From positions 1,251,661 to 1,315,660 of the forward strand of contig NZ_KB900539.1 of NCBI RefSeq assembly GCF_000378945.1: a DNA stretch of 64,000 bases, in the 5' to 3' direction. The stretch's first letter is position 1. Each line of letters opens with the position of its first letter. Of this stretch, positions 40,075 to 51,446 are shown piece after piece. This DNA comes from Methyloversatilis universalis EHg5. Its GTDB lineage: Bacteria; Pseudomonadota; Gammaproteobacteria; Burkholderiales; Rhodocyclaceae. The notes under the pieces are model-generated. The model had not been told where the DNA came from. It ran no database searches and saw only the letters and a program-made list of their open reading frames with translations. The position numbers and the translations under genes were made by a program.

Positions 40075-41091
40075 TCAGGCGAACAGGTCGACCAGGCCGA
40101 CGCCGCGCCGTGCTGCAGGTGCAACCGCAATGTCGCCACCGCCGTCACGCCCGCGCTGGCTGCGTGAATCGCTGCCACCGCCGTCGCGCGACGGCTGGTC
40201 GCTGCTCACATTGGCTTCGCCCAGCGAAATGCCTCCCTGGGCGAGCATTTCGCGCAGTCGCGGCATGGCCTGTTCGAGTGCCTCGCGTACCTGCGGGCTG
40301 GCTGATACGAACTGTGCGGTGCTGAGGTCTGTGCCGATTTCGAGCTTGATTTCGATGCGACCGAGATGCGGCGGGGTGAGCACCAGTTCCGCCTTGCTCG
40401 TGCCCTGTTCGGCCAGCCAGGTGATCTGGTGACCGACGTCCTCTGCCCAGCCCGGGTGGGTGATTGGCGTGGCCACGGCCAGTTCGGCCTTCGGCGCCTG
40501 TGCCGCTGCCATGTGAGCGCGAAAATCGGCGTGCTGGGCCTGCTGCAGCGTGCCCGCGGTGCTGTCGGCAAAGCTGTCCTTCAACAGTTCGTTGGCCCGC
40601 TCCAGTTCCGGCACCGGCTTGCCGGCGGCATCGGCTGCACTGCCGACTTCGGCGGCAATCCCTGCCGCTTGCCGCGACAGGGTGGCAAGATCATCGCCCT
40701 TCGACTTGCCGCCGCCTTCCGTGGCTGACGCAAGGGCGTCTTCAGCATCGGCCGCGGGCTGCTGGATGCCCTTCATGGCCTCGGCCTGCTGCAGCGCCGG
40801 CGCCAGCATCAGCGCGGCGGCAATGGCTTCGGCGCCTGCCGGCAAGTCTTCGCTGGTGATCAGGGTCTGCACGTCTTCGTCCGGCTTCATGGCGTCGGCC
40901 ATCAGGTCGGCCAGCAGTTCGGGCGGCAATTCCTTGCCCTGGGCGGCCTGCAGATTACCTTTGAGCAGATTGGCGAAGCTGGCGGCGTCTTCCGCGCCCA
41001 TTTCGCCGGTGATGGCGCGCGCTTCGCTGATCGGGCCGGAACCGGCCAGGGGCGTGGCGCTGGTGGGGATTTTCAGTGCGATTTCAGGCAT
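40075..41091 (-). CDS. fliK: Flagellar hook-length control protein FliK
   Basis: The 338-residue protein has an Ala/Glu-rich variable N-terminal region and the conserved C-terminal Flg_hook domain (~225-300) with AELVLTPPHLGRIEIKLEI and VREALEQAMPRLREMLAQGGI. It measures hook length and switches FlhB substrate specificity. It sits in the expected place between fliJ and fliL. A second gene with a FliK-like C-terminus lies at 53587-54822. Confidence 0.9.
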   Translation of the reverse strand: MPEIALKIPTSATPLAGSGPISEARAITGEMGAEDAASFANLLKGNLQAAQGKELPPELLADLMADAMKPDEDVQTLITSEDLPAGAEAIAAALMLAPALQQAEAMKGIQQPAADAEDALASATEGGGKSKGDDLATLSRQAAGIAAEVGSAADAAGKPVPELERANELLKDSFADSTAGTLQQAQHADFRAHMAAAQAPKAELAVATPITHPGWAEDVGHQITWLAEQGTSKAELVLTPPHLGRIEIKLEIGTDLSTAQFVSASPQVREALEQAMPRLREMLAQGGISLGEANVSSDQPSRDGGGSDSRSQRGRDGGGDIAVAPAARRGVGLVDLFA

Positions 41092-41150
41092 GTTGAAGTC
41101 TCCTGTGACGGAGGCTTCACAGCACTAACTGTGCCAGCCCTGCGTGCCGC

Positions 41151-41588
41151 TCAGTCCTGATTGACCTGACGGCCTGAGCGGTCGTCGGCGACCCGTTGTT
41201 CCGCCTTGGCCTGCTTGCGTTGCACCGTGACCTGATGCCGGTCAGACAAGGTTTCAAACGCCTTGACCCGGGTACGGGTGTCCAGCCACTCGCGCTGGCC
41301 GGCCTGGGCGCGGTCGCGGGAATGATCGACCTGGCGCTGCTGATGCACGATGGCATCGTCGATGCGGGCGAGGAAGGCGCGGTAGTTCGACCACTGGTTG
41401 GGGGTGAGGCCGGCGCGCGCAGCCGCCATGAACTGCCCCTGATACTCGGCACGGTACTGCTCGAGCATCTGGAGCTTCTGGGTCTGATCCTTCTCGCTGG
41501 CCATCAGCGCGGCGAGGGCCTTGGCGGCCTCGTCCATGCGCGTGATGCTCAGGTCGAGTATGGATTGGAGTCGGAATGGTTCAGCCAT
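41151..41588 (-). CDS. fliJ: Flagellar export chaperone FliJ
   Basis: The 145-residue protein is predicted to be one long helical hairpin, highly charged, starting FRLQSILDLSITRMDEAAKAL and with QQRQVDHSRDRAQAGQRE in the middle. It couples the FliI ATPase to the FlhA export gate. Identity rests partly on its position directly after fliI and before fliK. Confidence 0.85.
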   Translation of the reverse strand: MAEPFRLQSILDLSITRMDEAAKALAALMASEKDQTQKLQMLEQYRAEYQGQFMAAARAGLTPNQWSNYRAFLARIDDAIVHQQRQVDHSRDRAQAGQREWLDTRTRVKAFETLSDRHQVTVQRKQAKAEQRVADDRSGRQVNQD

Positions 41589-41683
41589 GGTCCGGCAGAT
41601 TCTATCCGCACGCCGGGATCAGGCGTGATCTGCGTCAAGCATTTTCAAGCCGCCACGGTTTTTTGCAATCCGTGAGGGCGGCC

Positions 41684-43156
41684 TCATGGCGTCAGTCCGA
41701 AGATCTGGTGCAGCTTGAGCACCGCGTCCTCGTAGCCTTCGCGTTCGTCCATGCGCTGCTGCAGGAAAGCCTCCAGCGTCGGGAACATCTGCACTGCCTG
41801 ATCCAGCTGGGGATCTGAACCGGGCGCGTAGGCGCCGACCGCGATCAGGTCGCGTGCCCGCTGGTAGCGCGACCAGTAGCCCTTGAAACGACGGACCAGA
41901 TCGAAATGGCTGGGCTTGACCAGACCGTGCATCGCGCGCGACACCGACTGTTCGATGTCGATCGCCGGATAGTGGCCGGAATCTGCCAGCTGCCGGGTGA
42001 GCACGAAGTGGCCGTCGAGAATGGCACGGGCCGAGTCGGCGATCGGATCCTGCTGGTCGTCGCCTTCGGCCAGCACGGTGTAGAAGGCAGTGATCGAGCC
42101 ACCACCTTCCGGGCCGTTGCCGGCGCGCTCGACCAGCTGAGGCAGTCGCGCGAACACGCTCGGCGGGTAGCCACGGGTGACCGGTGGTTCGCCGATGGCC
42201 AGCGCGATTTCGCGCTGTGCCATCGCGTAGCGGGTGAGTGAATCCATGATGAGCAGCACGTGGCGGCCCTGATCGCGGAACCATTCAGCTACGGTGGTGG
42301 CGTAGGCCGCGCCCTGCAGCCGCATCAGCGGACTGGTGTCTGCCGGTGCAGCCACGACGACAGAACGCTGCAGGCCGGCGGCGCCGAGAATCTGCTCGAT
42401 GAATTCCTTCACTTCGCGGCCCCGTTCGCCGATCAGGCCCACCACCACGACTTCGGCCGACGTGAAGCGCGCCATCATGCCGAGCAGCACCGATTTGCCG
42501 ACGCCGGAGCCGGCGAACAGGCCGATGCGCTGGCCGCGGCCAACCGTGAGCAGCGAGTTGATGGCGCGTATGCCGGTGTCCATGGTGCGCTTGATCGGTT
42601 CGCGCAGCAGCGGGTTGACCGCGCGGCTGGCCACCGAGCGCGAATGACGGGTGACGATGGGGCCCATGCCGTCGAGCGGACGGCCGGCACCATCGACCAC
42701 GCGACCGAGCAGCGCGTCACCCACCGGCAGGTGCTTGGCACGGTCGGACGCGCGCCGGCGCGGTTCCAGCCGCTCGGTGGGCGTCGGGCGTTGCGGTGCG
42801 GTTTCGAGCGGAATGACCTGGGCGCCCGGAGCGAGGCCAACCACGTCGTCGGTCGGCATCATGAACAGCTTTTCGCCGTTGAAGCCGACCACTTCGGCTT
42901 CGCAGCTGTTGCCACCGGGCACCATGATGCGGCAGCCTGAACCGAGCGGCAGCTTGAGGCCGGCAGCTTCCATCACCAGACCGTTGATGCGGGTCAGGCG
43001 ACCGGCATGCTGGTAGGGGCTGACCCGGCCGGCCAGCGTGCCGCAATCGGACAGGAAGCCAGCCCACTTGCTGACATGCGGATTGGCTGGCTGCGCGTTT
43101 TCGCCGACGCCTGAGCTGTCGACGGCGGGTGCTTCGTCGGTCGCGCCGTCAGTCAT
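41684..43156 (-). CDS. fliI: Flagellum-specific ATPase FliI
   Basis: The 490-residue ATPase is related to F1-beta. It has Walker [28 protein letters not shown], the Walker B strand [17 protein letters not shown] and [10 protein letters not shown] chose the ATG at 43156 ([10 protein letters not shown]), overlapping the fliH end by eight bases; the longer frame only translates fliH sequence in another frame. An N-terminal extension of ~35 residues precedes the usual start. It energises flagellar export with FliH and FliJ. Confidence 0.95.
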   Translation of the reverse strand: MTDGATDEAPAVDSSGVGENAQPANPHVSKWAGFLSDCGTLAGRVSPYQHAGRLTRINGLVMEAAGLKLPLGSGCRIMVPGGNSCEAEVVGFNGEKLFMMPTDDVVGLAPGAQVIPLETAPQRPTPTERLEPRRRASDRAKHLPVGDALLGRVVDGAGRPLDGMGPIVTRHSRSVASRAVNPLLREPIKRTMDTGIRAINSLLTVGRGQRIGLFAGSGVGKSVLLGMMARFTSAEVVVVGLIGERGREVKEFIEQILGAAGLQRSVVVAAPADTSPLMRLQGAAYATTVAEWFRDQGRHVLLIMDSLTRYAMAQREIALAIGEPPVTRGYPPSVFARLPQLVERAGNGPEGGGSITAFYTVLAEGDDQQDPIADSARAILDGHFVLTRQLADSGHYPAIDIEQSVSRAMHGLVKPSHFDLVRRFKGYWSRYQRARDLIAVGAYAPGSDPQLDQAVQMFPTLEAFLQQRMDEREGYEDAVLKLHQIFGLTP

Positions 43157-43844
43157 GTTCCATCCACTCGGCACCATCGACCAGCGATTCGACGATGCGC
43201 CCCCAGCGTGTCGGCACCGTGGCGTCGATCTGGCTGCCACCGGATTCCACCTTGCAGCCGCCGCGCGCGATCGCCACGTCTTCGAAGATGCGGTGGCCGG
43301 CATGGGTGAGCTGATCACCGATATGGCTGCGCACCACCGAGGCGTCTTCCGGGTTCAGGTAGATGGCAGTGTGCTGGTGCGGCAACTGGTTGATCGCTTC
43401 GCGCACCACCGCGATCACCGTTTCCGGCTTCACCCGTATGGTCTGGCGCACCACGTTGCGGGCGATCTCCACGCTCAGGTTGAGCACTTCGCGTGCAATC
43501 GAGGTATCGAGCGTGGCCAGCGCCTCTTCCAGCTGTTCGATCACGCTGTGCAGGCGCATCGCCTCCATGCGCACGCGGGCCGTACCTTCCTCGTAGCCGG
43601 CGGCATAGCCTTCGCGGTGAGCGTCCTGCTGCAGTTTTTCGAGATCTTCCGCGGTGGGCAGACGGAAGACGGGGGCGTCTTCCTCGCTGACCTCTGCGCT
43701 GTCGGCCGGCAGCTGCGCGACCGCTTGCGTATCGACCTCCGGCGGCAGGTCGGGCTCGACCGACTGTACCGGCAGGGCGGAAGGCGCTTCCTGCGGTGCA
43801 TCGAACACCGGCAGCTGCCAGGCAGAAAAGGGTTGTCCTGTCAT
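43149..43844 (-). CDS. fliH: Flagellar assembly protein FliH
   Basis: The 231-residue protein has a Pro/acidic-rich N-terminus, a Gly-repeat-like stretch [15 protein letters not shown] (residues ~76-90; GxxxG helix packing typical of FliH) and a C-terminal V-type ATPase E-subunit-like domain. It binds and regulates FliI and docks it on FliN. Its last codons overlap fliI. Confidence 0.92.
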   Translation of the reverse strand: MTGQPFSAWQLPVFDAPQEAPSALPVQSVEPDLPPEVDTQAVAQLPADSAEVSEEDAPVFRLPTAEDLEKLQQDAHREGYAAGYEEGTARVRMEAMRLHSVIEQLEEALATLDTSIAREVLNLSVEIARNVVRQTIRVKPETVIAVVREAINQLPHQHTAIYLNPEDASVVRSHIGDQLTHAGHRIFEDVAIARGGCKVESGGSQIDATVPTRWGRIVESLVDGAEWMEHD

Positions 43845-43876
43845 CGTGGTTCAGCCGAATGCGGCGACAGGGCCGA

Positions 43877-44869
43877 TTACAGCATTTCCTCGCCGCCTTT
43901 GCCGCCCATCACGATCTGGCCTTCTTCGGCGAGTCGGCGGGCGATCTTCAGGATTTCCTTCTGTTCGGCCTCGACCTCGGACAGTTTGACCGGACCGCGG
44001 CCTTCCAGATCCTCGCGCAGCGATTCGGCGGCACGCGACGACATGTTCTTGAAAATCTTCTCGCGCAGTTCCGGCGAGGCGCCCTTGAGCGACAGCACCA
44101 ACTGGTCGCCGCTGACTTCGCGCAGCAGGGTCTGGATGCCGCGGTCGTCGATGTCGAGCAGGTTCTCGAACACGAACATTTCGTCGACGATCTTCTGCGC
44201 CAGATCGGCGTCGTATTCCTTGACCGCGTCGAGAATGGCCGATTCGTTGGCGCTGCCGACGAAGCCGAGAATTTCCGCGGTGGCCTTGATGCCGCCCAGC
44301 GTGGTCTTCTTCATCTTGGCCGAGCCGGACAGCACGCGCGACATGGCGTCGTTCAGCTCCTTCAGCGCCACCGGCTGCACACCGTCCAGCGTCGCGATCC
44401 GCAGTACCACGTCGTTGCGCAGCCGCTCGACGAACAGCTTGAGCACTTCGGCCGCCTGATCGAATTCCAGATGGGTCAGGATGGTGGCGATGATCTGCGG
44501 GTGTTCGTTCTTGATCAGATTGGCGATGGTGGCCGGATCCAGCCATTTAAGGCCTTCGATGCCGGCGGTGTCGGAGTCGTTCAGGATGCGCGACAGCAGA
44601 TGGCCCGCGCGTTCTTCGCCCAGCGCCTTGGTCAGCATGTTGCGGATCAGCGTTTCGTCGGCCGACAGGCGGCTGCCAGCCGACGTCGCTTCGTCGAACA
44701 GATCGAGTACCGCCTGCACCTTCTCGCGCGGCACATTCTTCAGACTGGCCATTGCGGTACCGATCTTCTGCACTTCGCGCGGACCCAGATGCTTGAGCAC
44801 CTCGGCGGCGGCATCTTCACCGAGCGTCACCAGCAGCAGCGCGCTGCGTTCGATTCCTTCTTCATTCAT
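43877..44869 (-). CDS. fliG: Flagellar motor switch protein FliG
   Basis: The 330-residue rotor protein has SALLLVTLGEDAAAEVLKHL at the N-terminus, NEHPQIIATILTHL, the middle EHPQ motif, and the C-terminal torque helix region FVFENLLDIDDRGIQTLLREV with the charged residues that meet MotA. The gene overlaps fliF by eight bases. Confidence 0.96.
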   Translation of the reverse strand: MNEEGIERSALLLVTLGEDAAAEVLKHLGPREVQKIGTAMASLKNVPREKVQAVLDLFDEATSAGSRLSADETLIRNMLTKALGEERAGHLLSRILNDSDTAGIEGLKWLDPATIANLIKNEHPQIIATILTHLEFDQAAEVLKLFVERLRNDVVLRIATLDGVQPVALKELNDAMSRVLSGSAKMKKTTLGGIKATAEILGFVGSANESAILDAVKEYDADLAQKIVDEMFVFENLLDIDDRGIQTLLREVSGDQLVLSLKGASPELREKIFKNMSSRAAESLREDLEGRGPVKLSEVEAEQKEILKIARRLAEEGQIVMGGKGGEEML

Positions 44870-46601
44870 CGCCGCTCACCCAGTGCTTGATCACCTCGGC
44901 CACCGCCTTCGGATCGTTCTTCGCGTAGTCGCGCGCCGCACCCAGCTTGGTTTCGAAATCCAGCTGGGCGCGCGCTTCCGGCGACATTTCGATCTGGGCC
45001 GCCTCGCCGCCCTGCAAGGAGCCGACCGGCTGGCCGTTTTCGTCCAGCGTCACATCGCGCACTTCCGGTTCATCTTCCTCGGTGTCATTCGGTGCGGTCA
45101 GGCTGCGTACCAGCGGACGCAGCACGCCCAGCAGCAGATAGGCGGCGACGCCGGCGACCAGCAGATATTTGATGAGCTCACGGGCGAAGCCCATGGTTTC
45201 CGGATCTTTCCAGATCGGCGTATCCAGTTCCGGTTCAGCCACCGCAGTGAAGGGGGCTGAGGCGACGTTCAGCGTGTCACCGCGCGCTTCGTTGAAGCCC
45301 ATCGCTTCGCGCGCCAACGCGGTGATGCGCTGGATTTCCTCTTCCTTGAGCGGCACCGGCACCGCCTTGCCGTCCTTGTCGGTCTCGACCTTCTGATTCA
45401 CCAGCACCGCCACCGACAGCCGCTTGATCTGGCCGACCGACTGCTTCACGTGCTGGACGGTCTTGTCCAGTTCGTAATTGGTGGTCGAATCCTTGCGGCT
45501 GTTGATCGGGATGGCCGCGTTGGTGGCGGCCTGAGCGCCTTGCGCCCCTGCGGCCGGGGCGGGCGTGCCCGGGGCCGGCGGCGTGGTGATCGGCGCAGTG
45601 GCCGGTGCCGGCGGCTGATTGGTCAGCGCGCCCGGCACGCCGCCTGCGTTCGGCTGATTGCTTACCGACTCGCTCAGCTGCTGGCTGCGGATGGCCGTCT
45701 GCGGCAGCGGATTCGGCTTGTAGGTTTCGGCGGTCTGTTCGGCCTGGTTGAAATCGATGTCGGCGGCGGTCTGAACCCGGTAGTTGCCGCGACCGACCAG
45801 CGGTTCCAGGATGCCTTCGATGCGCCGTATCGTGGCCGCTTCGATCTCGCTCACATACTTGAGCTGGGTCGGGTTCAGCGACGCGTTGTCCTTGGCGTCG
45901 CGATTGTTCGACAGCAGGTTGCCGTTCTGGTCCAGCACCGACACCGCGGTCGGCTGCAGCTGCGGCACGCTGGAGGCCACCAGATGCACGATGCCGCCCA
46001 CCTGTTCCGGTGACAGCGTACGGCCGCCCAGCAGGCTTACCACCACCGAAGCCGACGGCTTCTGGTCGTCGCGCAGGAAGGCGCTCTGCTTCGGAATGGC
46101 CAGATGAACCCGGGCGCCATCGACTGCGGCCAGCGTGCCGATGGTGCGTGCCAGTTCACCCTCCAGCGCGCGCTGATAGGTCACCTGTTCGGAAAACTGG
46201 GACTGGCCGAGCTTCTGGCTTTCCATCAGTTCGAAGCCGACCGATCCGCCCCGCGGCAGGCCCTGGGCGGCGAGCTTGAGACGGGTGTCGTGCACGTGCT
46301 GGGCCGGCACCAGGATGGCGTGGCCACCTTCGGAATATTTGTACGGAACGTTGGCCTGCTGCAGCGCCGCGACGATGGCGCCGCCGTCCTTGTCGTTGAT
46401 GTTGGAGAACAGCACCTCGTAATCAGGCACCCGGCTCCAGAGCAGCAGACCGACCAGCAGCGCGATCGCCATCGCCAGACTACCGGCCAGCGCCATTTTC
46501 TTCTGCATCGGCATCGCGGCCAGACGCTGCTGCGCCAGCGCGAGCGGCGTCGAGGGCAGGGCGGTCTGTGCGGCGTTCGGATCGAGTACGGCGTCGGCCA
46601 T
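44862..46601 (-). CDS. fliF: Flagellar MS-ring protein FliF
   Basis: The 579-residue protein has two membrane helices (~38-58 and ~480-500), the YscJ/FliF ring-building motif YEVLFSNINDKDGGAIVAAL, and a long Pro/Ala-rich periplasmic insert (~340-395). The C-terminal FliG-binding tail ends in EVIKHWVSGDE. I chose the ATG at 46601 with a GAGA-type site; the open frame upstream runs into the intergenic region of the divergent sensor kinase. It is the first gene of the fliFGHIJKLMN operon. Confidence 0.95.
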   Translation of the reverse strand: MADAVLDPNAAQTALPSTPLALAQQRLAAMPMQKKMALAGSLAMAIALLVGLLLWSRVPDYEVLFSNINDKDGGAIVAALQQANVPYKYSEGGHAILVPAQHVHDTRLKLAAQGLPRGGSVGFELMESQKLGQSQFSEQVTYQRALEGELARTIGTLAAVDGARVHLAIPKQSAFLRDDQKPSASVVVSLLGGRTLSPEQVGGIVHLVASSVPQLQPTAVSVLDQNGNLLSNNRDAKDNASLNPTQLKYVSEIEAATIRRIEGILEPLVGRGNYRVQTAADIDFNQAEQTAETYKPNPLPQTAIRSQQLSESVSNQPNAGGVPGALTNQPPAPATAPITTPPAPGTPAPAAGAQGAQAATNAAIPINSRKDSTTNYELDKTVQHVKQSVGQIKRLSVAVLVNQKVETDKDGKAVPVPLKEEEIQRITALAREAMGFNEARGDTLNVASAPFTAVAEPELDTPIWKDPETMGFARELIKYLLVAGVAAYLLLGVLRPLVRSLTAPNDTEEDEPEVRDVTLDENGQPVGSLQGGEAAQIEMSPEARAQLDFETKLGAARDYAKNDPKAVAEVIKHWVSGDE

Positions 46602-46804
46602 GGTTCGTCTCTTGCGGTTGCTCGCCGGGCGGTGCCATCCAGTGGGCACAACAGGCACTTCTGCGAGGATGGCACGGATTTTCGGACTGTCCCGCGCGCG
46701 GCGGTCTGTGGATAAGGCGGGTTTTTGGCCGGCTGATTCCGGCCAAGAGGCGGTGCTGTGCTTGCTACGCTGCAACGGTCGATCAATCCCCCTGCATCGT
46801 GCGC

Positions 46805-48009
46805 ATGTCCGAACCGCCCGTCAGCCCGGCAGAACCCGCCCGCATCGCCCCGGAAGAGGCTGCGCGGCTGGCGGAAGCTTTCCGCCTGTTCAACGCGGCA
46901 TCGGCCGAACTGACCGAGGCCTACGGCACGCTGGAAAAGCAGGTGGCCAGCCTGACCGAAGAACTGGCGCAGGCCAATGGCGAATTGCGCCGCCAGTACG
47001 AGGAGAAGGCCCGCCTCACCGATCGTCTCAGCACGCTGCTGAACCGGCTGCCGGCCGGCGTGGTGGTGGTTGATGGCGCAGGCATGATCGAAGAAGCCAA
47101 TCCGGCTGCGCTCGACATGGTCGGTGCCCGACCCGGCGCCGAATGGAGCGCCAGTGCGGCACGGCTGGCGCCGGCCGATGCGCCGGCCGAATGGGACTGT
47201 ACCGGCGAGAACGGTCAGCCGCGCCGGTTGTCGATGAGTGAAGCGGCGCTGGCAGGCGGCCATGCCCGCATCGTGCTGCTGCACGACATGACCCGCCAGC
47301 ACGCGCTGAAGATTGCCGCTGCGCGCAACGAACGCCTGGCCGCCATGGGCGAAATGGCCGCCTCGCTGGCGCATCAGCTGCGCACGCCGCTGGCGGCCGC
47401 CACGCTCTATGTCGGCACGCTGATTTCGCGCGAAATGGCGCCGGCCGATGTCAGATCGATTTCGTCGCGCGCCCAGGACCGGCTGCGCCACCTTGAGCGG
47501 CTGATCCGCGACACCCTCATGTTTGCGCGTGGTGAAGTGCTGGGGCGGGAAGCGATCGATGTTGTGGCGCTGCTTGATGAACTGCAGCACACGGTGGAGC
47601 CGGTGGCGCGTCAGGCCGGGGTGACGCTGACGGTGGTTCCGCCGTTGGCCGGCACCGTGTCCGGCGACCGCAAGGCGGTGGCCAGCGCGCTGGTGAGCCT
47701 GCTGGAAAACGCGGTACAGGCCTGCGCTGGCGGCGGAGAAGTCGGCCTGTCGGTGGATTTCGCCGGCAATGACGTCAGTTTCGTGGTGCGTGACAACGGT
47801 CGCGGCATCCCGCGCGAGATACAGGAAAGATTGTTCGAGCCCTTCTTCACCACGCGGGAAGAGGGGACCGGGCTTGGGCTGGCGATCGCACGCGGCGTGG
47901 CCCGCGTGCACGGCGGCGACATCGAATGCGAGTCCGCGCCCGGCGCGGGCAGCCGTTTCACCCTGCGCCTGCCTGTGCAGACGCAGGAAGTAGTGCTGGA
48001 GAACGGGCA

Positions 48010-48013
<4 letters not shown>
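46805..48013 (+). CDS. fleS: FleS/FlrB-type flagellar sensor histidine kinase
   Basis: The 402-residue soluble kinase has a coiled-coil N-terminus (~35-78), a PAS domain (~80-165), a HisKA domain with the phosphorylated His190 in LAHQLRTPLAAAT and an HATPase domain with NAVQACAGGG, DNGRGIP and GTGLGLAIARGV. It lacks membrane segments. In Vibrio and Pseudomonas this kinase phosphorylates the sigma54 activator FlrC/FleR to turn on class III flagellar genes. It overlaps its partner by ATGA and is divergent from fliF. GTG 46799 is an alternative start. Confidence 0.87.
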
Positions 48014-49416
<1,403 letters not shown>

Positions 49417-49436
49417 AGAGCAGCGCGCCTGACGTC

Positions 49437-49452
49437 TGGCCCGGATATTGCA
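49437..49452 (+). promoter_or_regulatory. Sigma54 promoter of fliE
   Basis: TGGCCC-N5-TTGCA has the correct 12-base GG-to-GC spacing and a perfect -12 half; the -24 half differs by one base. It lies ~90 bases upstream of fliE and just after the gene of the sigma54 activator. Confidence 0.65.
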
Positions 49453-49544
49453 AGGAATCTGCTGAACAGGGGACAAAAGCCCGAAATGCCCCACAGGGTC
49501 GTCCGCGACCGGCATTTTTTGCCGGCGGACACAGGAGAACGTGC

Positions 49545-49868
49545 ATGAACACCAGCCTGAACCAGATGATTACCGAACTGCGCTCGACCGCGCAGGTCGC
49601 TGCCAGCAAACCGGTCGGCAAGGTTGACGCGGCGTCCGGTGGCGCCGACTTCGGCGAAGCGCTGAAAAACGCGATCGAACAGGTGAATGCGGCGCAGCAG
49701 GAAGCGCAGAAAATGTCCGAAGGCTTCATCACCGGCAGCAATACCGAAGCCAACCTTCAGGACGTGATGATCGCGTCGCAGAAAGCCAGCCTGTCCTTCC
49801 AGCAGATGGTGCAGGTGCGCAACAAGCTGGTGAATGCCTATCAGGACATCATGAACATGGGCGTCTGA
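49545..49868 (+). CDS. fliE: Flagellar hook-basal body protein FliE
   Basis: The 107-residue rod/MS-ring junction protein has the family pattern FGEALKNAIEQVNAAQQEAQ, an NLQDVMIASQKASLSFQQMVQVRNK region (conserved VMIA and VQVRNKLV) and the C-terminal AYQDIMNMGV. An AGGAG site precedes the ATG. Here fliE is monocistronic after fleSR and separate from fliF, with its own sigma54 promoter and terminator. Confidence 0.94.
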   Translation: MNTSLNQMITELRSTAQVAASKPVGKVDAASGGADFGEALKNAIEQVNAAQQEAQKMSEGFITGSNTEANLQDVMIASQKASLSFQQMVQVRNKLVNAYQDIMNMGV

Positions 49869-49890
49869 CGGAAGCCGCGTCAGACGACAG

Positions 49891-49917
49891 AAACCGGCCT
49901 TCGGGCCGGTTTTTTTT
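49891..49917 (+). terminator. Intrinsic terminator of fliE
   Basis: AAACCGGCC pairs with GGCCGGTTT around a TTCG tetraloop; eight T's follow. Confidence 0.92.
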
Positions 49918-49972
49918 CGTCCCGGTTTTCGTCTGCTCAGGCGTTCTACACTGCGCTGCAGGAGGCACGGAA

Positions 49973-51328
49973 ATGAAAATACGATTTCTTGGCGCAGCGG
50001 CGACCGTCACCGGCTCGCGCTATCTGCTCACCCACGGTGCCCATCGGCTGCTGGTCGATTGCGGCCTGTTCCAGGGCGTGAAGAACATCCGCAGCCGCAA
50101 CTGGAAACCCTTTCCGGTTGCGCCGCGCGACATTTCCGCGGTGGTGCTGACCCACGCTCACCTGGACCACTCAGGCTTTCTGCCGCGACTGATGCGCGAA
50201 GGCTTTCACGGCCCGGTATGGGCCACTACGGCCACCCGCGAACTGGCGGACATCCTGCTGGCAGACAGTGCTCATCTGCAGGAGGAAGACGCGCGCCACG
50301 CCAACCGTTACGGCTACAGCAAGCACCATCCGGCCGAGCCGCTCTACACCGCCGAGGATGCGCGGCAGGTGATGAAGCAGTTCCGCGCCACAGGTTTCGG
50401 CGAGCCGGTGAGCGTCGGTCCGTTCCGGATCACCTTCCAGCGCGCTGGCCATATCCTGGGTGCAGCCAGTGTGCGGGTGGAGTGCGCCGGGCGCAGCATC
50501 ACTTTCAGTGGCGATGTGGGTCGTCCGGATGATCCGGTCATGCTGCCGCCGGAGCGGCTGGCGCCGACCGACTGGCTGGTGCTGGAATCGACCTATGGCG
50601 ATCGCCTGCATCCGGAGCACGATCCCTATGCCGCGCTGGCCGACATCGTGAACCGTACTGCGGCACGCGGCGGCACCGTGCTGCTGCCTTCGTTCGCGGT
50701 CGGCCGTACTCAGGCGCTGATGTATCTGCTGTCACGGCTGATGGACGAACAGCGCATCCGGACGATGCCGGTGTTTCTCGACAGCCCGATGGCGATTGAC
50801 GTGACCGGCGTGTTCCGCCATTTCCAGGGCGAGCATCGACTCGGTCCGGACGCCTGTGAGCGCTTGCAGGCCATGGTGACCTATACCCGTTCGCCGGAGG
50901 AATCCGAGGCGCTGTCGGCCAACCGCTTTCCGAAAATCATCCTTGCCGGTGCCGGCATGCTCAATGGCGGGCGCATCCTGCACCACCTGCTGGCTTTCGG
51001 TGCCGACCCGCGCAATACCGTGGTGATTGCCGGTTACCAGGCCGAAGGCACGCGCGGCGACGCGCTGCTCAAGGGCGCACGCAGCTTGCGCATCTTTGGC
51101 CGTGATGCCCCGATAGGCTGCGAGGTGGCACAGATCGACGGCCTGTCTGCCCACGCTGACTATCGCGAGCTGCTGGACTGGCTCAAACCGGTCAATCCGT
51201 CGCCCGAGCGCGTGTTCGTCACCCACGGCGAACCGGTCGCCGCCGACAGCCTGCGGCAGAAGCTTGAGCGCGAGCTTGGCTGGCGGGCAGTGGTGCCGGA
51301 GCAGGACGATGAGTTTGAACTTGACTGA
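49973..51328 (+). CDS. Metallo-beta-lactamase/beta-CASP family RNase-like protein
   Basis: The 451-residue protein has the MBL motif THAHLDH (H61, H63, D65, H66), HILGAASVRVE, FSGDVGR, then a beta-CASP domain with PSFAVGRTQAL, SPMAIDVT and the C-terminal RMK-like IDGLSAHADY and VFVTHGEP. This is the YSH1/RNase J-like group annotated as RNA-metabolising exonucleases or endonucleases. It is cytoplasmic, with an AGGAGG site before the ATG. It is monocistronic, between flagellar blocks, with no evident functional link to them. Confidence 0.88.
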   Translation: MKIRFLGAAATVTGSRYLLTHGAHRLLVDCGLFQGVKNIRSRNWKPFPVAPRDISAVVLTHAHLDHSGFLPRLMREGFHGPVWATTATRELADILLADSAHLQEEDARHANRYGYSKHHPAEPLYTAEDARQVMKQFRATGFGEPVSVGPFRITFQRAGHILGAASVRVECAGRSITFSGDVGRPDDPVMLPPERLAPTDWLVLESTYGDRLHPEHDPYAALADIVNRTAARGGTVLLPSFAVGRTQALMYLLSRLMDEQRIRTMPVFLDSPMAIDVTGVFRHFQGEHRLGPDACERLQAMVTYTRSPEESEALSANRFPKIILAGAGMLNGGRILHHLLAFGADPRNTVVIAGYQAEGTRGDALLKGARSLRIFGRDAPIGCEVAQIDGLSAHADYRELLDWLKPVNPSPERVFVTHGEPVAADSLRQKLERELGWRAVVPEQDDEFELD

Positions 51329-51370
51329 ACCTGCGGGCCGGGAGGCACGGACATTCGCCTGCCGCTGAAC

Positions 51371-51401
51371 GAAAAATGGGCGCCGCAGGAGCGCGGCGCC
51401 C
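51371..51401 (-). terminator. Intrinsic terminator of the DUF4394 PEP-CTERM gene
   Basis: GGGCGCCGC pairs with GCGGCGCCC. On the minus strand it is followed by ATTTTTC, 46 bases after the stop codon. Confidence 0.8.
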
Positions 51402-51446
51402 GAAACACGGCCCGGGGGAGCAGGCCGCGAACGGAAGCGGATGCGG

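Noticed and set aside
46660-46690. TGGCACG near 46671 as a sigma54 promoter for fleS
   Set aside because: The -24 half fits but the -12 half reads TTCG instead of TTGC at the required spacing.
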